Assembly (NCBI GenBank): GCA_934433485.1
Contig: CAKRZR010000014.1
Coordinates: 1 to 56,646 of the forward strand
Source: an uncultured Eubacteriales bacterium
GTDB lineage: Bacteria > Bacillota > Clostridia > Oscillospirales > CAG-272
Length of the DNA: 56,646 nucleotides
Reading direction: 5' to 3'
Part shown: positions 33,052-41,021 of the stretch, in pieces
Layout: the number at the start of each line of letters is the position of its first letter
How positions within the stretch are numbered: position 1 is the stretch's first letter
Program-made: the position numbers and the translations under genes
The notes under the pieces: generated by a model
The model's input: the letters and a program-made list of their open reading frames with translations, nothing else
The model's database searches: none
What the model was told of the DNA's origin: nothing

Positions 33052-33936
33052 ATGAAAGAACAGATACTTGCCGTACAGCGGATGCAGGACTATATCGCGG
33101 AGCACAGTACGGCTGAAATCACCTTATCCGACCTTTCGCGCGTGTCGTTGTTTTCCCCCTGGTATTCTTACCGTCTGTTTCGGGACACGCTTGGAATGAC
33201 GCCTACGGAATATGTCCGCAAATTTCGCTTGACAGAGGCGGCAAAACGACTGCAAAAAGGCGAAGTGCGCATCATCGACGCGGCGTTGGAAGCAGGATTT
33301 TCCAATGTGGATACGTTCACACGGGCGTTTTACCGGGAATTCGGGCTGAATCCCTGTGCGTACAAAAAGTATCCTGTGCCCATTTCGTTCTTCATTCCTT
33401 ACGGTGCAAAATATCGTGCGCTGAGAAAGGAGCGAGTCGACATGACAGGCATACAACCCGTTTATATCCAAGTCATCCGGAAACCGGAGCGTCTGTGCAT
33501 CATCAAACGCGGCAACAACGCGGAGGATTCTTTTTCCTACTGCGAGGAGGTCAGCTGCGACGTGTGGGGCACTCTCATGAGTATGCGCTCTCAATGCGGG
33601 GAACCCGTCTCTATGTGGCTCCCGGAGCGGTACAAAAAGCCGTGCACCTCCACCTACGTCCAGGGTGTAGAGGTCGAGGTTGACTACATGGGTATGATCC
33701 CGGAGGGATTTGACACCATTCATCTTCCGGAGGCGGAATACCTCCGGTTTCAGGGACTGCCGTTTCCGGAGGAGGAATACTGCGAGGCTATCCGCTATGT
33801 CCAATACGCGATGGACAGATACGATCCCTCCGTCATCGGATACCGTTGGGATCCGGAAAATCCGCAGATCCAGCTGGAGCCTCGCGGAGAACGCGGTTAC
33901 ATAGAGCTGCGCGCCGTAAGGAGGATCGAAAAATGA
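33052..33936 (+). CDS. AraC-type regulator with C-terminal GyrI-like effector-binding domain
   Basis: The 294-residue protein is built in the Rob order: AraC helix-turn-helix pair first (about 1-105, with SLFSPWYSYRLFRDTLGMTPTEYVRKFR and AALEAGFSNVDTFTRAFYREFG), then a GyrI-like small-molecule-binding domain (about 130-294, with PVYIQVIRKPERL and YVQGVEVEVDYMGMIPEGFDTIHLP). GyrI domains bind drugs or other hydrophobic compounds. AAGGAG precedes the ATG at 33052. It overlaps the ABC ATPase gene by four bases (ATGA), so it likely regulates this transporter in response to its substrate. Confidence 0.9.
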   Translation: MKEQILAVQRMQDYIAEHSTAEITLSDLSRVSLFSPWYSYRLFRDTLGMTPTEYVRKFRLTEAAKRLQKGEVRIIDAALEAGFSNVDTFTRAFYREFGLNPCAYKKYPVPISFFIPYGAKYRALRKERVDMTGIQPVYIQVIRKPERLCIIKRGNNAEDSFSYCEEVSCDVWGTLMSMRSQCGEPVSMWLPERYKKPCTSTYVQGVEVEVDYMGMIPEGFDTIHLPEAEYLRFQGLPFPEEEYCEAIRYVQYAMDRYDPSVIGYRWDPENPQIQLEPRGERGYIELRAVRRIEK

Positions 33937-34652
33937 ATCCTGCGATCGTCGTAGACGGACTCACAAAAGCTTATCAGGAAAAGACAGTGCTGGACCGGCT
34001 GTGTCTCTCGGTACCGCGCGGAACGGTATTCGGGCTGCTTGGCGCGAACGGTGCCGGAAAAAGTACCGCGATCGAATGTATCCTCGGTACAAAAACCGCG
34101 GACGCGGGGACGGTACAGCTGCTTGGACAGGATCCGCGGAAAAACCGGCGCGCGCTGTTCCAGCATATCGGCGTGCAGTTTCAGGAGGGCGACTTCGCAA
34201 AGGACCTCCTCGTCTCGGAATTGTGTGAAGAGACCGCGAGCCTTTATCGGAAGCCGACCGATTGGCGCACACTGTGCGAACAGTTCGGAATCGGCGCCAA
34301 ACACGGCGCCATGGTGAAGGACCTGTCGGGTGGAGAGCGGCAGCGGCTGTATCTGGTGCTTGCGCTGATCCCGTCTCCTGAGATTGTCTTTCTCGACGAG
34401 CTGACGACGGGACTGGATGCCAGAGCCAGACGCGATGTTTGGAAAACACTGGAATCTCTGAAAAAGCAGGGACTGACAGTCTTTCTGATCTCGCACTTTA
34501 TGGATGAGGTAGAGGCGCTGTGTGAGGAAATCTGTATACTGAAAAAAGGAAAAACAGTATTCCGCGGCACTGTAGAGGAGGCAAAGCAGTCGTGCGGCTG
34601 CGAACGCTTTGAAGACGCCTATCTGCGGCTGGCGGAGGAGTCGGAAGCATGA
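33933..34652 (+). CDS. ABC-2-type transporter, ATP-binding subunit
   Basis: A 239-residue ATPase with Walker A GANGAGKST, Q-loop VQFQEGDF, signature LSGGERQR, Walker B IVFLDELTTGLD and switch histidine in LISHFMDE. The CcmA/MDR-type arrangement is usual for drug or antibiotic exporters with an ABC-2 permease, which is encoded next with a four-base overlap. AAGGAG lies before the ATG, which itself overlaps the regulator's stop. Since the permease frame carries a stop codon, the ATPase may lack a complete partner. Confidence 0.92.
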   Translation: MNPAIVVDGLTKAYQEKTVLDRLCLSVPRGTVFGLLGANGAGKSTAIECILGTKTADAGTVQLLGQDPRKNRRALFQHIGVQFQEGDFAKDLLVSELCEETASLYRKPTDWRTLCEQFGIGAKHGAMVKDLSGGERQRLYLVLALIPSPEIVFLDELTTGLDARARRDVWKTLESLKKQGLTVFLISHFMDEVEALCEEICILKKGKTVFRGTVEEAKQSCGCERFEDAYLRLAEESEA

Positions 34653-35389
34653 AACGCTTTTGGATCTTTTTGAAAACGGAGCTGAAACGCAGTCTCCGGG
34701 ACATGAACATGCCGATTTTCGCCGTCATCATGCCGCTTGTGATCTTCATCATTCTTGGTGTGATCTACGGCGGCAAACCCGCTTATGACGGTGCGGACTA
34801 TACCTTTCTGGAGCAGTCCTTTGGTGCAACGGTTGCGATTGCCATCTGTGCGGGCGGACTGATGGGATTGCCACAGGCGGTCTCCGATTCCAGGGAACGA
34901 AAGGTATTGAAGCGTCTCCGTGTCACACCGGTTCATCCGCTGTTTCTGTTGGGCGTGGAGCTTATGCTGTATGTGGTGTACTGTGCAGTATCTCTTGTCA
35001 CACTGTCTATCGCGGCGCTTCTTTGGCACGTACAGCTGCACGGCTCACTGTACGGATTTCTTGGCAGCTGGCTCCTCACCATGCTCTCGACGCTATCGGT
35101 TGGTATGCTTGTCGGCGGCGTTGCAAAGGATACGAAGCAGGCGGGCGTGATTGCCTCCATTCTGTATTTTCCAATGCTCGTTTTCTCCGGCACCACGCTT
35201 CCAATTGAGGTTATGCCGCCCGTGATGTAGAAAATCGTCCATCTCTTCCCGCTGACACAGGGGATCACGATGATGAAAAACGCTTTTCTGGGAATTCATG
35301 TGAATAGTCTTCTCCTGCCCATTGGTGTGATGCTTGTGCTTACTGCCCTATGTACCGCCGCCTCTGTTCGCTTCTTCCGCTGGGAATAG
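34649..35389 (+). pseudogene. ABC-2-type permease interrupted by an in-frame amber codon
   Basis: The frame starts at the ATG overlapping the ATPase stop and encodes five or six membrane helices of an ABC-2 permease: IFAVIMPLVIFIILG, ATVAIAICAGGLMG, the polar SDSRERKVLKRLRVTP coupling segment, then further helices and VFSGTTLPIEVMPPVM. A TAG at 35228-35230 interrupts it. The same frame then continues KIVHLFPLTQGITMM through a final helix to TAG at 35387-35389, giving the normal length of about 246 residues. The family usually has Gln at the interrupted position, so a single CAG to TAG change is the likely cause. Other genes here end with TAG, so it is read as stop. Confidence 0.85.
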
Positions 35390-35400
35390 GCTGTCGCGCC

Positions 35401-35448
35401 AAAAAGGTCGATCCGCCGTGCCGATGGGCATATGGAATCGACCTTTTT
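35401..35448 (+). terminator. Terminator of the ABC-2 transporter unit
   Basis: AAAAAGGTCGAT (35401-35412) pairs perfectly with ATCGACCTTTTT (35437-35448). Confidence 0.9.
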
Positions 35449-35498
35449 ATGTTTTTATATATGGATGAAAAAGTGCTAAAATATACGTCGGCTGGATG

Positions 35499-36125
35499 CT
35501 ATCCGCGATTTTCGCGTACGTACGCTGCCGGGTCAAACGGATCGAGCGGAGTATCGCTGCGAAGATAGAGCGGGTGATGCGGGTGGCCGCCGTGCCTGGA
35601 GCGTGCGCCTGCCGTGAACCACTGTGCCTCGCATTCCTCGCCGACCGCGATCATGTCCTCCACGCAGTCAAACAGGTAGGGTCTGGTGCGGATGATCGCG
35701 CCCCAAGCAGCCCAGAGTGCCGGCTTCCCGGATTTTGTCAGACCGAGAGCATAGCGGAGTGCCGCGCAGTTTTCTCTGTGCAGCGAGAGATTGCAAGATT
35801 TCTCCATGTCGTCCGGATCTGTGGCACGCTGCGCGTATACGTTGATCATAAGAAAGCTGTCGTAGCCGTTGGCATGCGCGATGCGTTCCACGGATTTGAG
35901 CGTATTGTCGAGGTGATCGGGATGCGCCGTCGAGGGATTGATGCCGATGCAGACAAGCGGTTTGTCGCCGACAGTGCCGAGCAGATACCGGTATTCCTCA
36001 TAGGTATCCGGTACGTAGATCCATTTTGCTCTGTCGTATGCGCACGGCTCGGTCCTTCTTGCAAGCGCGTCGGCAAAGGACAGCGTCGCGATTTTTTCCG
36101 TTGTGGATTTTGGTACGTGTGCCAT
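35499..36125 (-). CDS. DUF1643 domain protein
   Basis: A 208-residue protein with the DUF1643 core: RYLLGTVGDKPLVCIGINPSTAHPDHLDNTLKSVERIA, then MINVYAQRATDP and ALWAAWGAIIRTRPY. The family is widespread and of unknown function. The ATG at 36125 has GAGG six bases upstream; a GTG at 36137 overlapping the stop of the preceding gene (GTGA) is an alternative. It follows the AraC-HAD gene directly, so the two form an operon. Confidence 0.85.
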   Translation of the reverse strand: MAHVPKSTTEKIATLSFADALARRTEPCAYDRAKWIYVPDTYEEYRYLLGTVGDKPLVCIGINPSTAHPDHLDNTLKSVERIAHANGYDSFLMINVYAQRATDPDDMEKSCNLSLHRENCAALRYALGLTKSGKPALWAAWGAIIRTRPYLFDCVEDMIAVGEECEAQWFTAGARSRHGGHPHHPLYLRSDTPLDPFDPAAYVRENRG

Positions 36126-36133
36126 TTCTTCCC

Positions 36134-36790
36134 TCACCGCAGCAGCGCGCCCAGCTCATCCGCCGTGTGGACGATCACCGCCGCGCCGTGTTCCCGGAGT
36201 ACATCCTCCGACCTATAGCCCCATGCCGCGCCGATTGGCACCATTCCGGCGTTTTTCGCGGTTTCCATATCAATGTGGGAATCGCCGACATACCAGATCT
36301 CCGCCGGCGCGATATTCCAGCGGTTCGCCAGAGCGAGTGCGCCGGCCGGATCGGGCTTGGACGGATAGCTGCCGCCGCCGATGACGGTATCGAATGTGTC
36401 GGGACAAAGCTTCTCCACCATCGGGATCGCGTGACGCTCCGCTTTGTTTGTGTTGACCGCCAGCGGGATCTGGTGAGAGCGCAGGGTTTCCAGCACCGCG
36501 TCCAGTCCCGGATACAGCACGGTGGAATCACAGAAATGCGCATCGTAGATGGCGGCATACCGACTGCGGCACCCTTCGACCATATCCTCGTCCCGCTGGA
36601 TTTCCTCCGGCAGACAGCCGCGGATGTATTCCCGTTCGCCTTCATTGATAGACAGTAAAATGCGCGCTTCATCGATCGTCGGATAGTGAAATTCGGCGAG
36701 CATCCGGTTCACGCACCAGAGCGCGTCGGGCAAAGTATAGGCAAGCGTTCCGTCCAGATCAAAAATGACGGCTTTCGGTAAAGATGGCAT
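36134..36790 (-). CDS. HAD phosphatase (phosphoglycolate phosphatase-like), internal start inside the fused frame
   Basis: Translation from the internal ATG gives 218 residues with all four HAD motifs: nucleophile Asp in FDLDGTLAY, the Thr of NTNKAE, the Lys of SKPDP and the acidic pair in YVGDSHID. It matches stand-alone Gph/PgmB-like enzymes in length. The strong ribosome binding site argues that this is an independent cistron whose upstream neighbour has lost its stop codon, or that two products are made. The substrate is a small phosphorylated metabolite. Confidence 0.6.
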   Translation of the reverse strand: MPSLPKAVIFDLDGTLAYTLPDALWCVNRMLAEFHYPTIDEARILLSINEGEREYIRGCLPEEIQRDEDMVEGCRSRYAAIYDAHFCDSTVLYPGLDAVLETLRSHQIPLAVNTNKAERHAIPMVEKLCPDTFDTVIGGGSYPSKPDPAGALALANRWNIAPAEIWYVGDSHIDMETAKNAGMVPIGAAWGYRSEDVLREHGAAVIVHTADELGALLR

Positions 36791-37654
36791 GGTGTTCTCC
36801 TTTGGTATATCCGGTGCAGCCGCCGTGGATTTCGAATGTTTTTTTCGTTGATACGGCAGCTTGCAGTCGTTTGTATTCATGTGGGTCTGATAGTACATTC
36901 CGCGGAACTGCGTCGGCGGCACGCCCTCGTGATACTGGAAATACTTGAGAAAATATTTATAGTCGGCAAAGCCCATGGAGGTGGCGATTTCCTTGAGAGC
37001 GCAGTTGGTCGTCAGCAGCAGGGATTTGATCGCCTGCATTTTCTCGGCGTCGATCGCCTTTTTCAGCGAGGTACCGTAGTATTTGCGGAACAGACGGTTT
37101 GTGTAGTCCTCGTTGTAGCCGAACTGTTCCGCCACACTGCGTACCGTCATGGGCATGTGGGCGTTTGCGTTGATCCATTCCCGGATCCGCACCGCCTGCA
37201 TGGATTCCGCGTTCATGCCGCTTTTCGCCTGCCGCACCAGCTCCATCAGCACCAGTCGGATGAGATAATCGGCAGCCTCCGGCGGTATGTCCGGTGTGTT
37301 CGCGTAATGGATGAGCTGATTGGCGAGCACATCCACATACCCGGCGTCCGCCAGATGGCAGGTATGCAGTCCGGCAACCGCTGTCGGCAAACGCACACCC
37401 GGCGCCATATGGAAATGGAGCCAGTAAAATTCCACATTCTCGCTCTCGCGCAGACCGTAATGCAGTCGTCCGGAATGCAAAAGCAGCACGTCGCCCCGAT
37501 GGAGCAGATAGTCCGTGCCGTCTTCCCGGATCGCGACCTCGCCGGCGGTGACATACATGATCTCGTGTGAGGTGATGCGCCGCTTCGGGTGGATCCATGC
37601 GCCGCGGGAAATAAATCTGCCTGCGGATTCATATTGACAGCCCTCGTATTCCAT
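36134..37654 (-). CDS. AraC-family regulator fused in frame to a HAD phosphatase
   Basis: One uninterrupted frame of 506 residues. Residues 1-250 are an AraC regulator: cupin part (EIMYVTAGEVAIREDG, DVLLLHSGRLHYG) and two helix-turn-helix motifs (TVRSVAEQFGYNEDYTNRLFRKYYG, LKEIATSMGFADYKYFLKYF). After a polar linker (about 251-288), residue 289 begins a complete HAD hydrolase of the phosphoglycolate phosphatase/PGMB type: VIFDLDGTLAY, LAVNTNKAERHA, SKPDPAGALALA, WYVGDSHIDMETAKNAG. The internal ATG at 36790 has AAAGGAG six bases upstream, so the phosphatase is probably also made alone. The upstream ATG at 37654 has GGAGG six bases away. Confidence 0.85.
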   Translation of the reverse strand: MEYEGCQYESAGRFISRGAWIHPKRRITSHEIMYVTAGEVAIREDGTDYLLHRGDVLLLHSGRLHYGLRESENVEFYWLHFHMAPGVRLPTAVAGLHTCHLADAGYVDVLANQLIHYANTPDIPPEAADYLIRLVLMELVRQAKSGMNAESMQAVRIREWINANAHMPMTVRSVAEQFGYNEDYTNRLFRKYYGTSLKKAIDAEKMQAIKSLLLTTNCALKEIATSMGFADYKYFLKYFQYHEGVPPTQFRGMYYQTHMNTNDCKLPYQRKKHSKSTAAAPDIPKENTMPSLPKAVIFDLDGTLAYTLPDALWCVNRMLAEFHYPTIDEARILLSINEGEREYIRGCLPEEIQRDEDMVEGCRSRYAAIYDAHFCDSTVLYPGLDAVLETLRSHQIPLAVNTNKAERHAIPMVEKLCPDTFDTVIGGGSYPSKPDPAGALALANRWNIAPAEIWYVGDSHIDMETAKNAGMVPIGAAWGYRSEDVLREHGAAVIVHTADELGALLR

Positions 37655-37684
37655 CCGTATCCTCCGTTCGCTGCTTCTCCCTCT

Positions 37685-37713
37685 ATTATAACAGGTTTCC
37701 GCCTGTTTGACAA
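37685..37713 (-). promoter_or_regulatory. Promoter of araC-HAD with an operator-like palindrome
   Basis: On the minus strand TTGTCA (37713-37708), a 17-base spacer and TATAAT (37690-37685). The spacer contains the inverted repeat AACAGG/CCTGTT (37690-37695 with 37702-37707), placed where a repressor or autoregulator would block RNA polymerase. Confidence 0.75.
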
Positions 37714-37752
37714 GGAGAAAATCGAAATTTCCCGTTTTCCGCCGTATCGACA

Positions 37753-37790
37753 CCGACACATTCCAGCCCGCCCGAATGTGTCGGTTTTTT
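37753..37790 (+). terminator. Orphan intrinsic terminator between divergent promoters
   Basis: CCGACACATTC (37753-37763) pairs perfectly with GAATGTGTCGG (37774-37784), followed by six T. It faces right, yet no plus-strand gene precedes it; the flanking genes diverge. Confidence 0.85.
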
Positions 37791-37814
37791 GCTCCATAAC
37801 ACGGTTTTTGACCC

Positions 37815-37843
37815 TTGCTTTTCGATAAGTTTTTTGCTATAAT
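37815..37843 (+). promoter_or_regulatory. Promoter of the second orphan lipoprotein
   Basis: TTGCTT (37815-37820), a 17-base spacer and TATAAT (37838-37843). Confidence 0.8.
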
Positions 37844-37939
37844 AAATTCAGAATGTGGCATTTCCAATAAAACTATTTTTACGTTATTACGCGGATTGTA
37901 CAGTTGCATCATACTGTGAAAAGAAAGGACGCTGTCACC

Positions 37940-39397
37940 ATGAAAAAAAGAACGCTTGCCTTACTGCTGCTTGTCGCTATGCTCGTTTCCTGCTCCGCAC
38001 AGACGAACGACACACCGGACACCGCCTCCGCCGTCGATGAAACCGAAAGCGAAACCGAGAGCGTGGAGACGGAGGAAATGCCAGACCTGCCGTCCGATCT
38101 CGATTTCGGCGGAAAGACCTTTACCTTCGGCGTGGTCGACAACCCGAACGCACGCAATCCGATCGTGATGGAAGAGCTGACCGGTGAAGCGCTGAACGAC
38201 GCGCAATACAACACCATCGCGGAGACAAACGAAGCTCTCAACGTCAAAATCGGGGAATTTCTCATGGAAGGCGGCTATCCGGCGGCGCAGGACGTCATCA
38301 ACACAGTCACTGCCGGAGACGATGTGATCCAGGTGGCGAATATGTACTGCGCCGGCGTACCGCGTGTGCTGACCGGCGGATATGTGCTCAGTTACAACGA
38401 TGTGCCGTACATCGATCTCACAGGGAGCTGGTGGGATAAAAAGGTCAGCGACACGCTCGTTTTGTCCGGGATCCGCTACGCCGTGAACGGGCACCTCACA
38501 ATCACAACGCATGACCTGACCTACGCGCTCATTTTTTCAAAGGACCAGATCACGGATCACGGCTTTGAAAATCCCTACGAGCTTGTAAAATCCGGCAAAT
38601 GGACGATGGACAAAATGTCGGAATACATGGTAGCCGTCACGCGCGATGCAAACGGCGACGGACAGTTCACAGACGCGGACAACTATGGCTACGCTTCTTC
38701 CACCAAAATGGCGCTTCCGTCATTCTGGATCGGCGCCGGAGAAACGACCATCACGCTCGATGAAAACGAGATTCCCAAGCCATCGATGGACGGCGAACGG
38801 TTCCACAACGTGATTGAGAAGATTTTCGCCATTACCTACGACACCGGCGTACGATTCAAAAACGAAAACGAAAACGACGTGCCAACCGACGCGATCATGC
38901 TGTTTGAGAACGACCGTGTGCTGTTCATGGACTGCTCCCTCTTCCACATCAGTTCCCTGCGCGATACGGAGACGGATTTCGGTATCATTCCCTATCCGAA
39001 ATATGACGAGAGCCAGAAGGACTACTGTGCGCGCGTATCCTACTTCATGCCGTCCGTGCTTCCTGCGACCAACAAGGATCTGGAGCTGGTAGGCGCGGTG
39101 ATGGAGTACGCGAACTATCGCGCCAAAGCGAACATCACGCCCGCGTATTACGATATCACCCTCAAAGGCAAGGTTTCGCGCGATGTGGAAAGCGTAGAAA
39201 TGCTCGATCTGATCCTCGACAACCGCGTGGTGGATCTCGGCGATACGCTGTTCTGCGCGTCTGTCCGCGACGGCTTCTTTACGGCAATGTACCGCTCCGA
39301 CAACCGCGATCTCACGTCCGTGCTCCAGAAGAACGAGAAATCGCTGCAAAAGGAAATCGACGATATGATCGCCGGTATGACGGAAGCAAAGGAATAA
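37940..39397 (+). CDS. Orphan extracellular solute-binding-type lipoprotein with an EF-hand-like loop (paralogue)
   Basis: A 485-residue lipoprotein: MKKR start, hydrophobic helix, lipobox LVSC with Cys18, then an acidic Thr/Glu-rich linker. It shares with the protein at 17519-19015 the order of FGGKTF, a WWDKKVSDTL block, the FSKDQITDHG helix, a calcium-loop-like segment at 236-247 (DANGDGQFTDAD) and FGIIPYPKYDESQKDY. It fits a distant branch of family 1 solute-binding proteins. No ABC permease genes are near. It diverges from the AraC-HAD gene, which may control it. AAAGGA precedes the ATG at 37940. Confidence 0.82.
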   Translation: MKKRTLALLLLVAMLVSCSAQTNDTPDTASAVDETESETESVETEEMPDLPSDLDFGGKTFTFGVVDNPNARNPIVMEELTGEALNDAQYNTIAETNEALNVKIGEFLMEGGYPAAQDVINTVTAGDDVIQVANMYCAGVPRVLTGGYVLSYNDVPYIDLTGSWWDKKVSDTLVLSGIRYAVNGHLTITTHDLTYALIFSKDQITDHGFENPYELVKSGKWTMDKMSEYMVAVTRDANGDGQFTDADNYGYASSTKMALPSFWIGAGETTITLDENEIPKPSMDGERFHNVIEKIFAITYDTGVRFKNENENDVPTDAIMLFENDRVLFMDCSLFHISSLRDTETDFGIIPYPKYDESQKDYCARVSYFMPSVLPATNKDLELVGAVMEYANYRAKANITPAYYDITLKGKVSRDVESVEMLDLILDNRVVDLGDTLFCASVRDGFFTAMYRSDNRDLTSVLQKNEKSLQKEIDDMIAGMTEAKE

Positions 39398-39404
39398 ACG
39401 ATAC

Positions 39405-39439
39405 AAAAGGATCTGCATTTTTGGGGCGGATCCTTTTTT
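39405..39439 (+). terminator. Terminator of the lipoprotein gene
   Basis: AAAAGGATC (39405-39413) pairs with GATCCTTTT (39429-39437) and a T-run follows. Confidence 0.88.
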
Positions 39440-39451
39440 CCTTCTTGGGAA

Positions 39452-39480
39452 TTGACAAACCAGTGACATTGTGGTATAAT
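39452..39480 (+). promoter_or_regulatory. Consensus sigma-A promoter of the PHP gene
   Basis: TTGACA (39452-39457), a 17-base spacer and TATAAT (39475-39480), perfect in both hexamers. Confidence 0.93.
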
Positions 39481-39517
39481 CAGGGCAATTCCATATCCGT
39501 CCAGGAGGATTTTTGTT

Positions 39518-40873
39518 ATGCAGCAGTCTCTATACGATTATGATATTTACCCAAAGGTATTCCCGGTTGGCTCGCCGGTTTCGATCACGGTCCGTGGTCT
39601 GAGTGCGCGCTTTGTATTCGCGGGAGAATATAAAATCGCGGTACAACGGCTCGACGCGGGTCCGGCATGGGGTTTTACCGAATGGAACCACACCGATTTC
39701 ACCGTAGAAGCCGACGACGATCACGCGCTCCGCTTTACGTTCACCGCCGAGGTGGAATGCGAGCATTTCGTGCGCATCTACAAGGGCGACAACCGCGTAG
39801 CACAGCTGTCCATCTACGCGCTTGCCGACAATCTCGCAGAGAGAATCCCTCTGCGCGGCGATTTCCATATGCACACCTGCCGGTCGGATGGCAGAGAGGA
39901 TCCGGGTACGGTCTGCGCCAACTACCGCGCCATTGGCTATGACTTTATCGTCATCACGGATCATCACCGGTACTATCCGTCCCTTGAGGCAATGGAGCTC
40001 TACAGAAACGCGCCCCATTTTCTCACGATTCTGCCCGGCGAAGAGGTGCATCTGCCCATGACGGACGTGCACATCGTCAACGCAGGCGGCACGTTCTCCG
40101 TAAACGGACTGCTGGAAGCCTCCCCGAACGATCAGGACAAGGGCACCGATCCGCGTTATCGTTCTCTGGACGGCAATTGCCCCGCGATCGTTCCGGCAGA
40201 CGAATACCGCAGACAGGTAGAGGAAATCGCGTCCTCGGCGGCTTTGGCGGACTGTCCGGACAATGTGGAACGGCTGTCGTTTGCCGTGTGTCTCTGGGCG
40301 TTCGATAAGATCCGGGAGGCGGGCGGCGTCGGTATCTTCGCCCATCCGTATTGGCTCGCCGATATGTGGCAGATTCCGGAGGCGTTCACGCGGTACATGA
40401 TGGAGAAGCATCCCTTTGACGCGTTTGAGGTGCTCGGCGGCGAAAATTATTATGAGCAGAACGGTTTCCAGACCGCGTTGTACTACGATGAATACCGCGC
40501 TGGCAGAATCCATCCCATCGTCGGTTCCACGGACAGCCATGGATCTACGGAGCACAACCGCAACCGCGACATCTGCTCGACGATCGTATTCGCCAAAGAA
40601 AACGAGCGCTGCGCCATCATTGACGCGGTAAAGCATCGCTATTCCGTCGCCGTCGACACAATCTCCAGGGAATACCGGCTGGTCGGCGAGTTCCGGCTGC
40701 AAAAGTACGCGTCGTTCCTCATGGAAAACTATTTCCCGCTGCACGACAGAATCGCTGCCATGGACGGTGAGCTGATGCGGGAATATTATCTCGGCGAAGC
40801 TGCCGCGGAAGAACTGGATGTGATGCGCAAAAAGGCAATCGCGCTGACACAAAAGTACATCCGCACAAAATAA
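39518..40873 (+). CDS. PHP-domain metal-dependent phosphoesterase-like protein
   Basis: The 451-residue protein joins an N-terminal beta-rich domain (about 1-105) to a PHP domain: HMHT (117-120) and CRSDG, DHH (148-150), the GEEV strand, GIFAHPYW and STDSHGS. The N-terminal HxH pair, DHH, Glu, His-Pro and DSH are the metal-binding positions of PHP phosphoesterases, so it is probably active. Substrate could be a nucleotide or sugar phosphate; relatives with such an N-terminal domain occur beside carbohydrate genes. AGGAGG precedes the ATG. Monocistronic with a perfect promoter, suggesting high expression. Confidence 0.85.
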   Translation: MQQSLYDYDIYPKVFPVGSPVSITVRGLSARFVFAGEYKIAVQRLDAGPAWGFTEWNHTDFTVEADDDHALRFTFTAEVECEHFVRIYKGDNRVAQLSIYALADNLAERIPLRGDFHMHTCRSDGREDPGTVCANYRAIGYDFIVITDHHRYYPSLEAMELYRNAPHFLTILPGEEVHLPMTDVHIVNAGGTFSVNGLLEASPNDQDKGTDPRYRSLDGNCPAIVPADEYRRQVEEIASSAALADCPDNVERLSFAVCLWAFDKIREAGGVGIFAHPYWLADMWQIPEAFTRYMMEKHPFDAFEVLGGENYYEQNGFQTALYYDEYRAGRIHPIVGSTDSHGSTEHNRNRDICSTIVFAKENERCAIIDAVKHRYSVAVDTISREYRLVGEFRLQKYASFLMENYFPLHDRIAAMDGELMREYYLGEAAAEELDVMRKKAIALTQKYIRTK

Positions 40874-40919
40874 CCGCGTATATTCGCCAATTTTTCGGTA
40901 ATTTGCAACCGTCAGACGA

Positions 40920-40948
40920 TTGACAAACCGCGGCGAATATGCTATAAT
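40920..40948 (+). promoter_or_regulatory. Consensus sigma-A promoter of the glutamate synthase-glnA block
   Basis: TTGACA (40920-40925), a 17-base spacer and TATAAT (40943-40948), perfect in both boxes. Transcription should start near 40955, immediately before a strong terminator, so output must be controlled by antitermination. Confidence 0.93.
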
Positions 40949-40958
40949 ACTATTGTAA

Positions 40959-41021
40959 ATGAGCAAAGGCGTTCATACTGCGAGAGATTTATCTTTCCGT
41001 ATGAACGCCTTTTTGTTTTTT
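40959..41021 (+). promoter_or_regulatory. Leader attenuator: tandem hexaloop hairpins overlapping an intrinsic terminator (candidate ANTAR target)
   Basis: The terminator is a perfect 14-bp stem, AAAGGCGTTCATAC (40965-40978) with GTATGAACGCCTTT (40999-41012), then T-rich sequence to 41021. Two alternative hairpins exclude it. The first is ATGAGC/GTTCAT (40959-40964 with 40971-40976, one G-U pair) with loop AAAGGC; it has A at position 1 and G at position 4 of a six-base loop, the ANTAR recognition signature. The second is GAGAG/CTTTC (40982-40986 with 40993-40997) with loop ATTTAT, also six bases with A first but T at position 4. Binding of both by an ANTAR dimer would free the terminator's right arm and allow readthrough. 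An ANTAR protein is encoded in the block (47336). Confidence 0.72.

Noticed and set aside
33846..33932. Longer N-terminus for the ABC ATPase starting within the AraC/GyrI gene
   Set aside because: The ATG at 33933 has AAGGAG and a four-base overlap with the preceding stop, and the extension carries no ABC sequence.
35228..35230. Amber recoding or pyrrolysine-type readthrough in the permease
   Set aside because: TAG ends several other genes here (for example at 1294-1296, 15391-15393 and comFC), and no special downstream element is visible; a nonsense mutation is simpler.
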